Assembly: GCA_948468495.1 (NCBI GenBank)
Contig: CAOKJI010000037.1
Coordinates: 1-9,747, forward strand
DNA: 9,747 nt
Source of the DNA: an uncultured Dorea sp.
Lineage (GTDB): Bacteria > Bacillota_A > Clostridia > Lachnospirales > Lachnospiraceae
Direction of reading: 5' to 3'
Below the pieces are notes generated by a model. It saw nothing but the letters and a program-made list of their open reading frames with translations, made no database searches and was not told the DNA's origin. This document shows, piece after piece, positions 1 to 6,861 of the stretch. The translations under genes were made by a program, and so were the position numbers. Numbering within the stretch: position 1 is the stretch's first letter; each line of letters starts with the position of its first letter.

Positions 1-662
1 TGACATCGATACTGATTGTTATCCGTCAGAAGAATAAATACGCGCTTTCTCTTCTCCTTAATAGAGATGTAAATTCCATGTTCACCATAGCGGTAAGCTC
101 TCTCCGTAAGATGAAATCCATCCGCCGTATCCGTATGGAGTATCACATGGTACTTCCGTACCTGTCGGCGCAAATACCGGTGCATCCTGTCCGAATCCAC
201 CTGTGCAGCCAGCTTCTCATATTGCTTTTTCATACTGACAGGCAGTTCCGGCTCTCTCTGATTCAGTATGGCTTCAAATGCATTGCTAACCCTCAGAATG
301 AAGCGCAGGTAATGTTTCTCCTCTTCTGAAAAATTCTCATTCTTCCCCGCCAGTTTCATAAGCTTCGTCTTCAGTCTGGTCCAATAGCTTTTAATCTCTC
401 CCAACGCGTCGAATATAGCAAGGTAGAAATACACCGAAGGAAGTCCCAATTTCTCCCGAAAACCGCTGGCAGTCATCTCATTCTGCACAGTATAACCCGG
501 ATAAATCTTTGCCAGACTTGCAATACCACCGTACCGGCGATACACATAGTTCTTCACTTCCCGGTAATCCTCTGCTATAGCCAGGAGCTTTTGCATATCG
601 GCCTCTGATACCGGAGCCTTATTATATTGGTGAATTGTCTTTACTATCCTGTCCGAAGGCAT
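1..662 (-). CDS. TnpB-like (IS200/IS605 OrfB family) transposon protein, N-terminal part, runs off left edge
   Basis: The reading frame is open from ATG (660-662) to the left edge: 220 complete codons and no stop. GGAGG (671-675) lies 8 nt upstream of the ATG and fixes the start. The protein begins MPSDRIVKTIHQYNK. Stretches such as YRRYGGIASLAKIYPGY (about residues 41-57), LGLPSVYFYLAIFDALGEIK (73-92), RYLRRQVRKYHV and LTDNNQYR resemble, from memory, the N-terminal region of a clostridial group of TnpB-like proteins. TnpB proteins are RNA-guided DNA nucleases carried by IS200/IS605-type elements. Their RuvC catalytic residues and zinc finger lie in the C-terminal half, which is outside the window, so activity cannot be judged. 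No TnpA-type Y1 transposase is in view. The guide RNA of such systems normally overlaps the 3' end of tnpB, also outside. The family call comes from recall of sequence style, not a search; a conserved hypothetical protein is the alternative. Confidence 0.55.
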   Translation of the reverse strand, partial: MPSDRIVKTIHQYNKAPVSEADMQKLLAIAEDYREVKNYVYRRYGGIASLAKIYPGYTVQNEMTASGFREKLGLPSVYFYLAIFDALGEIKSYWTRLKTKLMKLAGKNENFSEEEKHYLRFILRVSNAFEAILNQREPELPVSMKKQYEKLAAQVDSDRMHRYLRRQVRKYHVILHTDTADGFHLTERAYRYGEHGIYISIKEKRKRVFILLTDNNQYRC

Positions 663-692
663 CCGTCTGTCCTCCAGGAATGAAATTAAGAA

Positions 693-712
693 TCCCGCGT
701 TATAATGCGGGA
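693..712 (-). repeat. Hairpin TCCCGC/GCGGGA upstream of the TnpB-like gene, possible transposon left-end palindrome
   Basis: TCCCGC (693-698) pairs with GCGGGA (707-712) around an 8-nt AT-rich loop, 30 nt upstream of the TnpB-like start codon. IS200/IS605-type elements carry subterminal hairpins at their ends. On the minus strand the pentamer TTGAT (731-727) lies 14 nt before this hairpin. TTGAT is the target/TAM of ISDra2, so this is compatible with a left boundary near 726/727. The motif is short and this is only a candidate; the hairpin could equally act in the 5' leader of the mRNA. Confidence 0.35.
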
Positions 713-732
713 ATTTTACGATAGAAATCAAA

Positions 733-894
733 TTCCCATAAAGTGTAGTTTTTGGGAATTTTTTCCACCCAGAAATATTTCGATAAATTGTATAAAAAAG
801 ATATTAATTTTCTTGACGTATTGCCGATAATATAATAGAATGATTAAGAATTTGCGTAGAAAAATCTGTTCCCAAAAACTACACTTTTTGGGAA
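733..894. repeat. Inverted pair of 26-bp palindromes (REPIN- or MITE-like unit)
   Basis: Copy A (733-758) and copy B (869-894) are near-perfect reverse complements of each other, with one mismatch in 26 positions. Each is also a hairpin: 10-bp arms starting TTCCC and ending GGGAA around a 6-nt loop (GTGTAG in A, CTACAC in B). A has one T-T mismatch in its stem; B is perfect. The match continues 2 nt outward (AATT against AATT), so the unit has terminal inverted repeats of about 28 bp enclosing about 110 bp of AT-rich DNA with a promoter. Two inverted palindromes with a spacer is the plan of REPINs and some MITEs. I see no clear target-site duplication. Confidence 0.55.
813..841 (+). promoter_or_regulatory. 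Sigma-A-type promoter, TTGACG-N17-TAGAAT
   Basis: TTGACG (813-818) and TAGAAT (836-841) are separated by exactly 17 nt in AT-rich DNA. Each hexamer differs from consensus at one position. Transcription would begin near 848. There is no plus-strand gene behind it: the perfect hairpin and T-run at 869-900 follow at once, so the expected product is an RNA of roughly 50 nt. Confidence 0.55.
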
Positions 895-900
895 TTTTTT
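869..900 (+). terminator. Intrinsic terminator formed by the right-hand palindrome
   Basis: TTCCCAAAAA (869-878) pairs perfectly with TTTTTGGGAA (885-894) across the 6-nt loop CTACAC and is followed by six T residues (895-900). It lies about 20 nt past the expected start site of the promoter at 813-841. Confidence 0.55.
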
Positions 901-962
901 ATGTAAAATATCCGCCTATACGGCTAACTGCCGCTGAGAGTTTTCCCCTGTCAGATAGCATG

Positions 963-993
963 AAAAAAAGCCCTGAAACCTGCCTCAGAGCTT
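963..993 (-). terminator. Intrinsic terminator of the leftward operon
   Basis: On the minus strand AAGCTCTGA (993-985) pairs with TCAGGGCTT (976-968), nine pairs including one G-U, with an 8-nt loop. The T-run continues to position 963. It is 65 nt downstream of the stop codon of the AAA-ATPase-like gene and should end the transcript of that gene and any co-transcribed genes upstream. Confidence 0.85.
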
Positions 994-1058
994 TCCTGTA
1001 TCTATTTGTATATCCTATCCAATATAAAGATATTTTCTTTGCTGTAATAGACATAATC

Positions 1059-2642
1059 CTAAGTCACCGCATATTCTTCTATCACACAGCTATGCCTTCT
1101 CCTCCCCGCCGGAGCATTCTTATCATAATTAATGCCCACAAGCAGAATCTCTCCCCCGTATTTCTGTATCGCTTCCGGATACCTCCGTTCCTTTATCTGC
1201 GCAATAGCGCCCTCCGCGGACTGATTCCATTTCAATTCAATCACCAGCGCCGGAAGAAGAGAATCTTTCTTTGGCAGATAGACGATATCCGCATATCCCC
1301 TTCCGGCCGGCAATTCCTCAAACATCACATACTCGTCCCCACAGCTAAAATACGCCCGTTTAATCACACTGCGCAGCGACTGTTCATTATTATAATGCAG
1401 AGCCGCCTCTTCCCCATGAATTTTCTCTATCTGATTCGCTACGGCTTCCGCATTCCTGTGAACGGTATCCTCAATAAGCTGTTCGCTCTCTCTGACCCGT
1501 TCGATGGTATCTGTACGCTTCACTTCACGTACCAGTCTGGCAAATTCCATTCGGATTTCTTCATTTGGAATATACGCCGTTTCTGCCGCTTCATCATAAG
1601 CAAGATATCCCAGATGAATCAACAGAGTCAGTACGTCGTCTCTGTTTTGGAACGAAACCAGATCATTGGCAAATCCATTCGTATTTACCCTGACAGCTCC
1701 TCCTCCGATTAACTCTGCTACTGTCTTAGATAATCCGTCAAAATCCAGGCCGATATACCCTGACAAATTCTCTGTCGCTGAAGTCTGTGTCCAGTATGAA
1801 TCAAAATCTTCGTTCCGAATAGCCTCCATAACAGAATTGGGATTATATACCGAGCCCGTATCCCGAAACTTATAGCCGTCATACCACTGCTTCATCCTCT
1901 CAAAATCACTGGAATAATCCTCACAGAGCTTCCTTACTTCCGGCTCGGTAAAGCCTGTATAATCTCCAAATCTCCTTGGTTTAATCATAGTAAATTCTTT
2001 AAAGTCAGAAATCGCAGACTGTGAACCGTCTTTCTTTACCGGAAGAATCCCGGTCATATAGACAGCGGCAAAAATCCGGTCAGTCGTACCACTCCCTTTG
2101 AATAACATACGCAAAAACCGAAGATATCTGTCCTGAATCTCCGGCATTTCCCTAATCGGCGCGTCCCATTCATCAATAATCATGATAAATTTATTCCCTG
2201 TCAGCTCAGCAGCATACATCAAGGTTTCATCAAAAGTATTCCCTGTCATCAACCCCGGATATGCGCTTAGAAGTTCTCTCACAACACTTGTCTGGATAAA
2301 CGGTATGATATCTTCAGCGCTGACTTTTCCCATGATATTGGTCATATCCAGATAAATCACGTCATATCGGTTCAGATACTCTCTATATGTCCCCTTGCTC
2401 TCCTCCGCCGCTATCTTAAGATCCGCGAACAACGCCGAGGAATCGCAGGTTTTATCATAATATGCACACAGCATCTTTGCAGCAAAAGACTTTCCAAATC
2501 TCCGCGGCCTGCTGATGCACGTCAGTCTTCTGGGCGTATCTATCGTCCCATTAACCAGACCGATCAGTCCGCTTTTGTCCACATAGATATCATTCCGTAT
2601 CTCCGCAAATCCACTGTTTCCAGGATTCAAATATACTCCCAT
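1059..2642 (-). CDS. AAA-ATPase-like protein with C-terminal PD-(D/E)XK nuclease domain
   Basis: This 527-residue protein has the two-domain plan of the AAA-ATPase-like (PF09820) plus PD-(D/E)XK (DUF1703, PF08011) family, abundant in gut Clostridia and Bacteroidetes and without a settled function. Visible motifs are the family opening YLNPGNSGF (4-12), YVDKSGLI (20-27), a modified P-loop SRPRRFGKS (44-52), the Walker B strand FIMIIDEWDAP (152-162), and a nuclease core with GYADIVYLP (449-457; Asp452) followed by VIELKWN (467-473; Glu469, Lys471). The ATP and nuclease motifs look intact. A GTG three codons upstream (2651) extends the frame, but AGGAG (2651-2655) overlaps that GTG and sits 8 nt before the ATG at 2642, so I choose the ATG. 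The gene follows DUF5662 by 21 nt and is the last before the terminator at 963-993. It appears full length. Cytoplasmic; no membrane segment. The biochemical role is unknown. Confidence 0.9.
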   Translation of the reverse strand: MGVYLNPGNSGFAEIRNDIYVDKSGLIGLVNGTIDTPRRLTCISRPRRFGKSFAAKMLCAYYDKTCDSSALFADLKIAAEESKGTYREYLNRYDVIYLDMTNIMGKVSAEDIIPFIQTSVVRELLSAYPGLMTGNTFDETLMYAAELTGNKFIMIIDEWDAPIREMPEIQDRYLRFLRMLFKGSGTTDRIFAAVYMTGILPVKKDGSQSAISDFKEFTMIKPRRFGDYTGFTEPEVRKLCEDYSSDFERMKQWYDGYKFRDTGSVYNPNSVMEAIRNEDFDSYWTQTSATENLSGYIGLDFDGLSKTVAELIGGGAVRVNTNGFANDLVSFQNRDDVLTLLIHLGYLAYDEAAETAYIPNEEIRMEFARLVREVKRTDTIERVRESEQLIEDTVHRNAEAVANQIEKIHGEEAALHYNNEQSLRSVIKRAYFSCGDEYVMFEELPAGRGYADIVYLPKKDSLLPALVIELKWNQSAEGAIAQIKERRYPEAIQKYGGEILLVGINYDKNAPAGRRRHSCVIEEYAVT

Positions 2643-2663
2643 AAATTGCACTCCTATTTTTGT

Positions 2664-3224
2664 CTACCGCTTAAACCCCCGCTTCCTCTTATTCTTCATC
2701 ACAATCCTGCGGATATAAGCAAATGTCTCTTCCTCTCCCCTCTCCGCAAGCATCTTCAGCAAATGATGCAGAAGCGCCGCCGTATCTTTATGTACCATAT
2801 TGCCAAGTCTTGCCGCTCCCTGCTCATAATATTCCAACGGATGACAATCCCGGTAATTCTCTTTCTGATAAGTCTTAGAAGCAGCCACCCGGTCCATAAA
2901 CATCTCAATCACATACCTTGTCGGCATCTTCGTACCGGCGAGAAGCCGCTCTTTCTCCGCAGTGTAATCAATCCAGTATTCATAGTGGTGCTTATTGCGC
3001 CCCTTGTGATGAAGCCATGCCGTAGACACTCCTGTGGCCTCCCTCTCCGCGTTATTCGGACTCCTGTTCCCCTGATAATATTTGCATCCAACCAGAAACT
3101 CCGAAGGAGAATACTTGGACAGGTCATGGAGAAGTCCCTGCTTATACAGGCCCACTTTAAAGCATCCTTTCATGACCAGTAATTTGTGATGATTAATCGT
3201 CCTCAGATGTTCCAACGCCTTCAT
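2664..3224 (-). CDS. DUF5662 family protein
   Basis: This 186-residue protein matches my memory of DUF5662 (PF18907), a family of Firmicutes and their phages with no assigned reaction. It has conserved histidine and aspartate blocks: NHHK (11-14), LLHDLSKYSPSEF (31-43; His33, Asp34), WLHHKGRNKHHYEYW (70-84) and a C-terminal LLHHLLK (151-157). The HD pair followed by HH-x5-HH resembles the metal-binding arrangement of HD-domain hydrolases, but a link to that superfamily is my inference. The frame could start at 3284. The ATG at 3224 is preferred because GAGG lies 7 nt before it and the family-like sequence begins there (MKALEHLRTINHHK). The C-terminus is very basic (KNKRKRGFKR). The gene lies 109 nt after traX and 21 nt before the AAA-ATPase-like gene. 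No signal peptide or membrane segment is visible. Confidence 0.85.
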   Translation of the reverse strand: MKALEHLRTINHHKLLVMKGCFKVGLYKQGLLHDLSKYSPSEFLVGCKYYQGNRSPNNAEREATGVSTAWLHHKGRNKHHYEYWIDYTAEKERLLAGTKMPTRYVIEMFMDRVAASKTYQKENYRDCHPLEYYEQGAARLGNMVHKDTAALLHHLLKMLAERGEEETFAYIRRIVMKNKRKRGFKR

Positions 3225-3333
3225 ACTACTACCTCTTTTCTTATCAATAGAATCCTTGTAACAATTGAGACAGGTCCGCCTCAAACAAATTTTTCACGTA
3301 ACCAGTACATCTTATCTGAACTGCCGCGAATCA
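3225..3333. other. 109-nt gap between traX-like gene and DUF5662 gene
   Basis: This is the widest gap in the leftward gene series. It holds an imperfect dyad, TTGAG (3265-3269) and CTCAA (3280-3284), without a T-run adequate for a terminator. I find no convincing -35/-10 pair for a separate DUF5662 promoter, so read-through from the lipoprotein operon is possible but not shown. Confidence 0.5.
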
Positions 3334-4002
3334 TCACATATGTATATTCGCCAGAAAATACAATAATAACAAATGCAGCGGATAAAAAACATAGAAAAAA
3401 TACTTCATACTCCGCCCTTTCTGCCCGTTATACAGAGCAATAGGCAGCATCGCCAGGGCACCTGCCGTCTGGATTCTGCTGGGCCACAGGAAATTCCATG
3501 CGGCTCCCGCAAGATACTGCGCCGCCTTCTTCTCCCTTGTCATCCAGAAAATGGCAATCAGAAGAATCCCTCTGAATCCATAATCCGAATGCATGAGCTC
3601 AGCCGCCCACATAGCAAGAATCACAATCCCGGCTCTGGTAATGATTTCCCGCTCTCTGTCAAGTAACCACAGCATTCCAAGTCCGATAAATAAGGTTACA
3701 AATACATTCTGCTTCTCCGGATACCACAAAGACTGATGAAAGGCCAGATCAAAAGGAATCTCTGAAACAATTACAAAGATGCCAAGCCTCATCATATACT
3801 GAGCCACATTCCGCGTATGGTAGTATCCTTCCACCAGCAAAAAGCAAAAAATCGGGAACGCCAGTCTCCCCACATAGCGAAGCCACACTGCCTCGGGATA
3901 AATGATTACGCCCATATGATCAATCAACATTGATATAATTGCCAGAACTTTCAACTGAAATGTCGTAAGTCCCACTTTTCTTTCTATTACATGTTCCATC
4001 AT
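3334..4002 (-). CDS. TraX family integral membrane protein
   Basis: This 222-residue protein is very hydrophobic and has the landmarks of the TraX family (PF05857): FQLKVLAIISMLIDHMGVII (15-34; Asp28-His29), GRLAFPIFCFLLVEGYYHTRN (45-65), EIPFDL (81-86), QNVFVTLFIGL (98-108) and a terminal FYVFYPLHLLLLYFLA (203-218). I count eight to nine probable membrane segments, so it acts in the cytoplasmic membrane. The namesake F-plasmid TraX N-acetylates pilin; chromosomal homologues in Clostridia are usually of unknown substrate and may be membrane acyltransferases. No conjugation or pilin genes are in view. It begins 12 nt after the stop of the GH13-like gene. Its own ribosome binding site is weak (GATGGGATAGT before ATG), so translational coupling is likely. 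An ATG one codon later (3999) is an alternative start. Confidence 0.88.
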   Translation of the reverse strand: MMEHVIERKVGLTTFQLKVLAIISMLIDHMGVIIYPEAVWLRYVGRLAFPIFCFLLVEGYYHTRNVAQYMMRLGIFVIVSEIPFDLAFHQSLWYPEKQNVFVTLFIGLGMLWLLDREREIITRAGIVILAMWAAELMHSDYGFRGILLIAIFWMTREKKAAQYLAGAAWNFLWPSRIQTAGALAMLPIALYNGQKGRSMKYFFYVFYPLHLLLLYFLANIHM

Positions 4003-4014
4003 ACTATCCCATCA

Positions 4015-5814
4015 TTACCTGCCTGCCAGAATCAGGATTGTGCGCTCTGCCACAACCGTCTCATGCTGATTCTCAAGAAGCTCCGGCTCCTCAAGAACCC
4101 CTTCCCTCGTGGAAACAATAATATACCACTTTCTCTTGCCGGAAAGCGCCGGCAAAGCAAAACTGTGCTCCAGCCAGTGCATATTATAAATGATAAAGTA
4201 ATCCCCATCCCCTACGGCCGCGCCGCTGTAATATACTCCTAGCTGCCGACTGCTAAATTCGTCCGGCGTCCGCCATGCATATTCCCCATGATAAGAGACG
4301 TCTGGAACCCCGCACCGTACAGAATCTAATCCCCGCAAAGGCTCCTCCTGCATAAATACCGGGTGGGACTTGCGCAGCGCAATCAATTCCTTTATCAGTT
4401 CAAAAGTCTCTGGCTGTTTCTTTAATTTGCTCCAGTCCAGCCAGGAAGTAGTATTATCCTGACAATAGACATTATTATTTCCCTTCTGGGTATTCCCGAA
4501 TTCATCTCCCGCCAGAAGACAAGGCGTTCCCTGCGCAAATAACAACAACAGAAAGGCATTGCATATCTGGTTCCTTCTCAATTCATTGACAGCCTTTTTT
4601 CGGCTCGGTCCCTCAGCTCCGCAGTTCCAGCTATAATTACAGTCCGGACCGTCCTGATTATTTTCTCCATTCGCCTCATTGTGCTTACTATCATAAGAAA
4701 CCAAATCATTCAGGGTAAATCCATTCTGGCTGGTGATATAATTATAGGTATCCTTCGTATGATGATTCAGCCAGTAAATTACTCCTCCCACCATGCCTTC
4801 ATCCCCTTTTAGGAATCTGCGCATCGTGTTCTGGAAATCCTCCCTGTGTACAAGAATCTTCGTCTTTTTCAGTATCGGATCCGCATAGATTATGTCCATC
4901 GGAGCAACCCCGGGATTTAAAATAAATCCGTCTATATGATATTCCATCCTATAATACCGAAGACATTCTTCCATCATCTGCTTTGATGCTCCGCTGTCGA
5001 AAGGCATCTCCAGGATCACTTCAATCCCCGCCTTATGGCAGGATTTTACCATATCTTTCAATTCATTTACCGCATCTTTTGACGCAGCATAGCTCTTCTT
5101 AGGGGCAAAATAATAGCCCGGACCGTATCCCCAATAATTAATCACTGTTCTCGTATACTCATCAAATTCATAAACCGGCATACAATGAATCTGATTAATG
5201 CCAAGTTCCGACAGGTATGGAAGCTTCTCTACAATTCCCTGAAATGTCCCCTTATGTTTCACTTTCGATGTGGAATGCTTTGTAAATCCCTTTACATGCA
5301 GACTATAGGCAACTACCTGGTTCATAGGAATATTTAACGGTTCATCCCCTTCCCAGTCATACTTGTCCCACACAAGCTCTCCCCGCCGCTTTGTTATCTC
5401 TCTGCCGGTACTTATCTCTCCCAGAGAAACTTTCTTCTGCACTCCGTACGAAGCTCTCGTCTCTTCGACAGACTCCGGCTTCTCTGCTCCATGAGCCCCC
5501 TCTGCCAAATCTTTCTGTTCTCCGCGACATCTGACCTTCGCAAGTCTCTTCGCATAAGGGTCCACATAATCCTCGCCGTCAACCCGGTAAATATACTCCC
5601 AGGGCTTATCGCCCATGTCTTCCACTCCCACACAGCGCACTTCTCCCATTGCCGTCTCCTCTGTAAGTTCACATGCAAAAACAGGGTCCTCACCCTTCCT
5701 ATGGTATAACAGGAGCTCACATGCCTTCCCCTGCGGGATTGCAACCGCGAAATTCATCCCTTTATCTGTTCCTGTTACTCCAAGAGGTAATGGTGTTCCC
5801 TGTGTCTGCTTCAT
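4015..5814 (-). CDS. Catalytically inactive GH13 isoamylase/GlgX-like protein (CBM48 plus degenerate alpha-amylase barrel)
   Basis: This 599-residue cytoplasmic protein has the plan of glycogen-debranching enzymes of the isoamylase/GlgX/TreX type (GH13_11): an N-terminal CBM48-like beta domain (about 6-95, with YVDPYAKRL at 83-91), a TIM-barrel (about 165-480), and a C-terminal beta domain. Family hallmarks remain: INYWGYGPGYYFAP (225-238), GFTLNDLVSYDSKHNEANGE (365-384), CNYSWNCGAEGPSRKK (392-407), GTPCLLAGDEFGNTQ (429-443). Every conserved catalytic position is changed. Region I reads EMPFDS where DxxxNH is expected. Region II reads GFILNP for GFRFDL, so the nucleophile Asp is Asn300 and its Arg partner is Ile298. 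In region III the acid/base Glu aligns with His323. Region IV reads TSQNG for TSHDG (Gln363, Asn364). Hydrolysis by the GH13 mechanism therefore looks impossible, while the fold and glucan-contact regions persist: a probable pseudoenzyme with a binding, scaffold or regulatory role (inference). GGAGG lies 5 nt before the ATG. It follows the lipoprotein gene by 10 nt. Confidence 0.88.
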   Translation of the reverse strand: MKQTQGTPLPLGVTGTDKGMNFAVAIPQGKACELLLYHRKGEDPVFACELTEETAMGEVRCVGVEDMGDKPWEYIYRVDGEDYVDPYAKRLAKVRCRGEQKDLAEGAHGAEKPESVEETRASYGVQKKVSLGEISTGREITKRRGELVWDKYDWEGDEPLNIPMNQVVAYSLHVKGFTKHSTSKVKHKGTFQGIVEKLPYLSELGINQIHCMPVYEFDEYTRTVINYWGYGPGYYFAPKKSYAASKDAVNELKDMVKSCHKAGIEVILEMPFDSGASKQMMEECLRYYRMEYHIDGFILNPGVAPMDIIYADPILKKTKILVHREDFQNTMRRFLKGDEGMVGGVIYWLNHHTKDTYNYITSQNGFTLNDLVSYDSKHNEANGENNQDGPDCNYSWNCGAEGPSRKKAVNELRRNQICNAFLLLLFAQGTPCLLAGDEFGNTQKGNNNVYCQDNTTSWLDWSKLKKQPETFELIKELIALRKSHPVFMQEEPLRGLDSVRCGVPDVSYHGEYAWRTPDEFSSRQLGVYYSGAAVGDGDYFIIYNMHWLEHSFALPALSGKRKWYIIVSTREGVLEEPELLENQHETVVAERTILILAGR

Positions 5815-5824
5815 ATGTTCCTCC

Positions 5825-6832
5825 TTACTGCCATCCGTCAGCTCCGTACATCTTCACATTATCACTGTTAATCATGAACACATCTTCATAAATCTCTTCT
5901 TCGTATTCATCTCCGTCCAAAATCAAAATCCCGGTTTTGGCCGCTTCTTTTCCTATGCCAATCGGCGACTGAGCCGCCGTTCCGGCAATCTGCGTGTCTG
6001 GCTTCATAAGCTCCTTTTTAATATCCGGCGAGCCGTCCACGCCATAAATCATCACATCTTTTAGTCCCGCAAGATTCACTGCCGTAGTAGCTCCCACCGC
6101 AATCTGATCGTTGCCGCACATAATTACGTCAATATCCTTATGCTCCTTTAACATCTCCTGGGTAATCTCCAGCGCTTTCTGAAATTCCCCGTTGGTATCC
6201 GCCCTGTCTACAATCTCGAATCCCACTTCCGCAGAAGATATCGCTTTTTCAAATCCCGTGATTCTCTCATTAATGGAATTCTGGGTCGGACATTCCAGAA
6301 TCAATATCCTTCCGCCATCCGGACATCTCTCCAGCAAATCCTCTCCGCAGATATATCCGGCGTTCTCATTATCCGAACCGATGTACGCGTCCACGTATTC
6401 CATTTCTTTGACCTGAGTATCCACATTAATAATCTTCACATCCGCTTCCCGCAGAGCCTCCAGGCTTTCGGTAATCTCCACCCAGTTCACCGGACAGATA
6501 AAAATCGCATCGATCCCCTCGTCTATCATCTCCATAATCTGCTCATTCTGAATGCTGGGATCACTCTCCGGATTCTTCGTAATCAAAGTATATCCTTCCT
6601 TGTCAAGAACCTCCTTAATCGCACTCTCCAGCGTAATAAAATAAGGGTTCTCCATATCAATCGCGCTGAATCCAAACTTATAACCCGTCTCTTCTTCCTC
6701 TTCCTCCGTCTCGGATTCCTCCTCTGAGGAAGCTGCATTATCCTCCGGCGTTCCCACTGCTTTCTTACAGCCATACAAGGCCAGAATACCTATAAGCAAA
6801 GCAGCAATCACAATCAATGCTTTCTTTTTCAT
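5825..6832 (-). CDS. Sugar-type substrate-binding lipoprotein (periplasmic-binding-protein fold type I)
   Basis: The 335-residue product starts with a lipoprotein signal peptide: MKKK, a hydrophobic core (5-20) and LYGC with Cys22 as the lipidation site (Tyr at -2 is atypical). An acidic linker (35-49, mostly Glu and Ser) then tethers the binding domain to the membrane. The rest resembles RbsB-like proteins (Peripla_BP_4): FGFSAIDMENPYF (53-65), IDAIFICPVNW (107-117), IINVDTQV (134-141), YIGSDNENAGYICGE (150-164), CGNDQIAVGA (239-248), IYGVDGSPD (262-270). Such proteins bind monosaccharides or similar small ligands outside the cell for ABC transporters or sensors. No ATPase or permease gene is in the window, so it is an orphan here. 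The frame extends to 6859, but GGAGG sits 8 nt before the ATG at 6832 and the likely transcription start (near 6855) lies inside that extension. It heads the operon with the GH13-like gene. The ligand is unknown. Confidence 0.9.
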   Translation of the reverse strand: MKKKALIVIAALLIGILALYGCKKAVGTPEDNAASSEEESETEEEEEETGYKFGFSAIDMENPYFITLESAIKEVLDKEGYTLITKNPESDPSIQNEQIMEMIDEGIDAIFICPVNWVEITESLEALREADVKIINVDTQVKEMEYVDAYIGSDNENAGYICGEDLLERCPDGGRILILECPTQNSINERITGFEKAISSAEVGFEIVDRADTNGEFQKALEITQEMLKEHKDIDVIMCGNDQIAVGATTAVNLAGLKDVMIYGVDGSPDIKKELMKPDTQIAGTAAQSPIGIGKEAAKTGILILDGDEYEEEIYEDVFMINSDNVKMYGADGWQ

Positions 6833-6861
6833 AGTTCCTTCCTCCCTGTGCATACACATTT

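Larger units (their letters stand above)
663..1058. other. 396-nt non-coding region between two minus-strand genes
   Basis: I see no credible gene here. A plus-strand frame beginning at 840 runs into the antisense of the AAA-ATPase-like gene and is a shadow. The region contains, from left to right, the ribosome binding site of the TnpB-like gene, a 6-bp hairpin (693-712), an AT-rich block with two oppositely oriented palindromes (733-758, 869-894) around a plus-strand promoter (813-841), and the terminator of the leftward operon (963-993). The density of palindromes fits a mobile-element end or small non-autonomous element. Confidence 0.7.

Noticed and set aside
78..329. An 83-codon plus-strand frame at the left edge
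   Set aside because: It is antisense to the open TnpB-like frame, has no ribosome binding site, and shows no recognisable features.
733..894. A CRISPR mini-array, since the two palindromes have repeat-like length and a GTGTAG core recalls Cas12a repeats
   Set aside because: The two copies are in opposite orientation with about 110 bp between them, there is no third copy or regular spacer, and no cas gene is visible. The TnpB-like protein is not evidence for an array.
840..1712. A 290-codon open frame on the plus strand starting beside the 813-841 promoter
   Set aside because: From about 1059 it is antisense to the well-supported AAA-ATPase-like gene, it has no ribosome binding site, it crosses the perfect terminator at 869-900, and its protein shows no family resemblance.
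2643..2651. GTG start extending the AAA-ATPase-like protein by three residues
   Set aside because: The GTG overlaps the AGGAG ribosome binding site, which is correctly spaced for the ATG at 2642.
6833..6859. Upstream ATG for the lipoprotein (extension MCMHREEGT)
   Set aside because: It lies at or before the predicted transcription start, contains the GGAGG in its codons, and would spoil the lipoprotein signal peptide.
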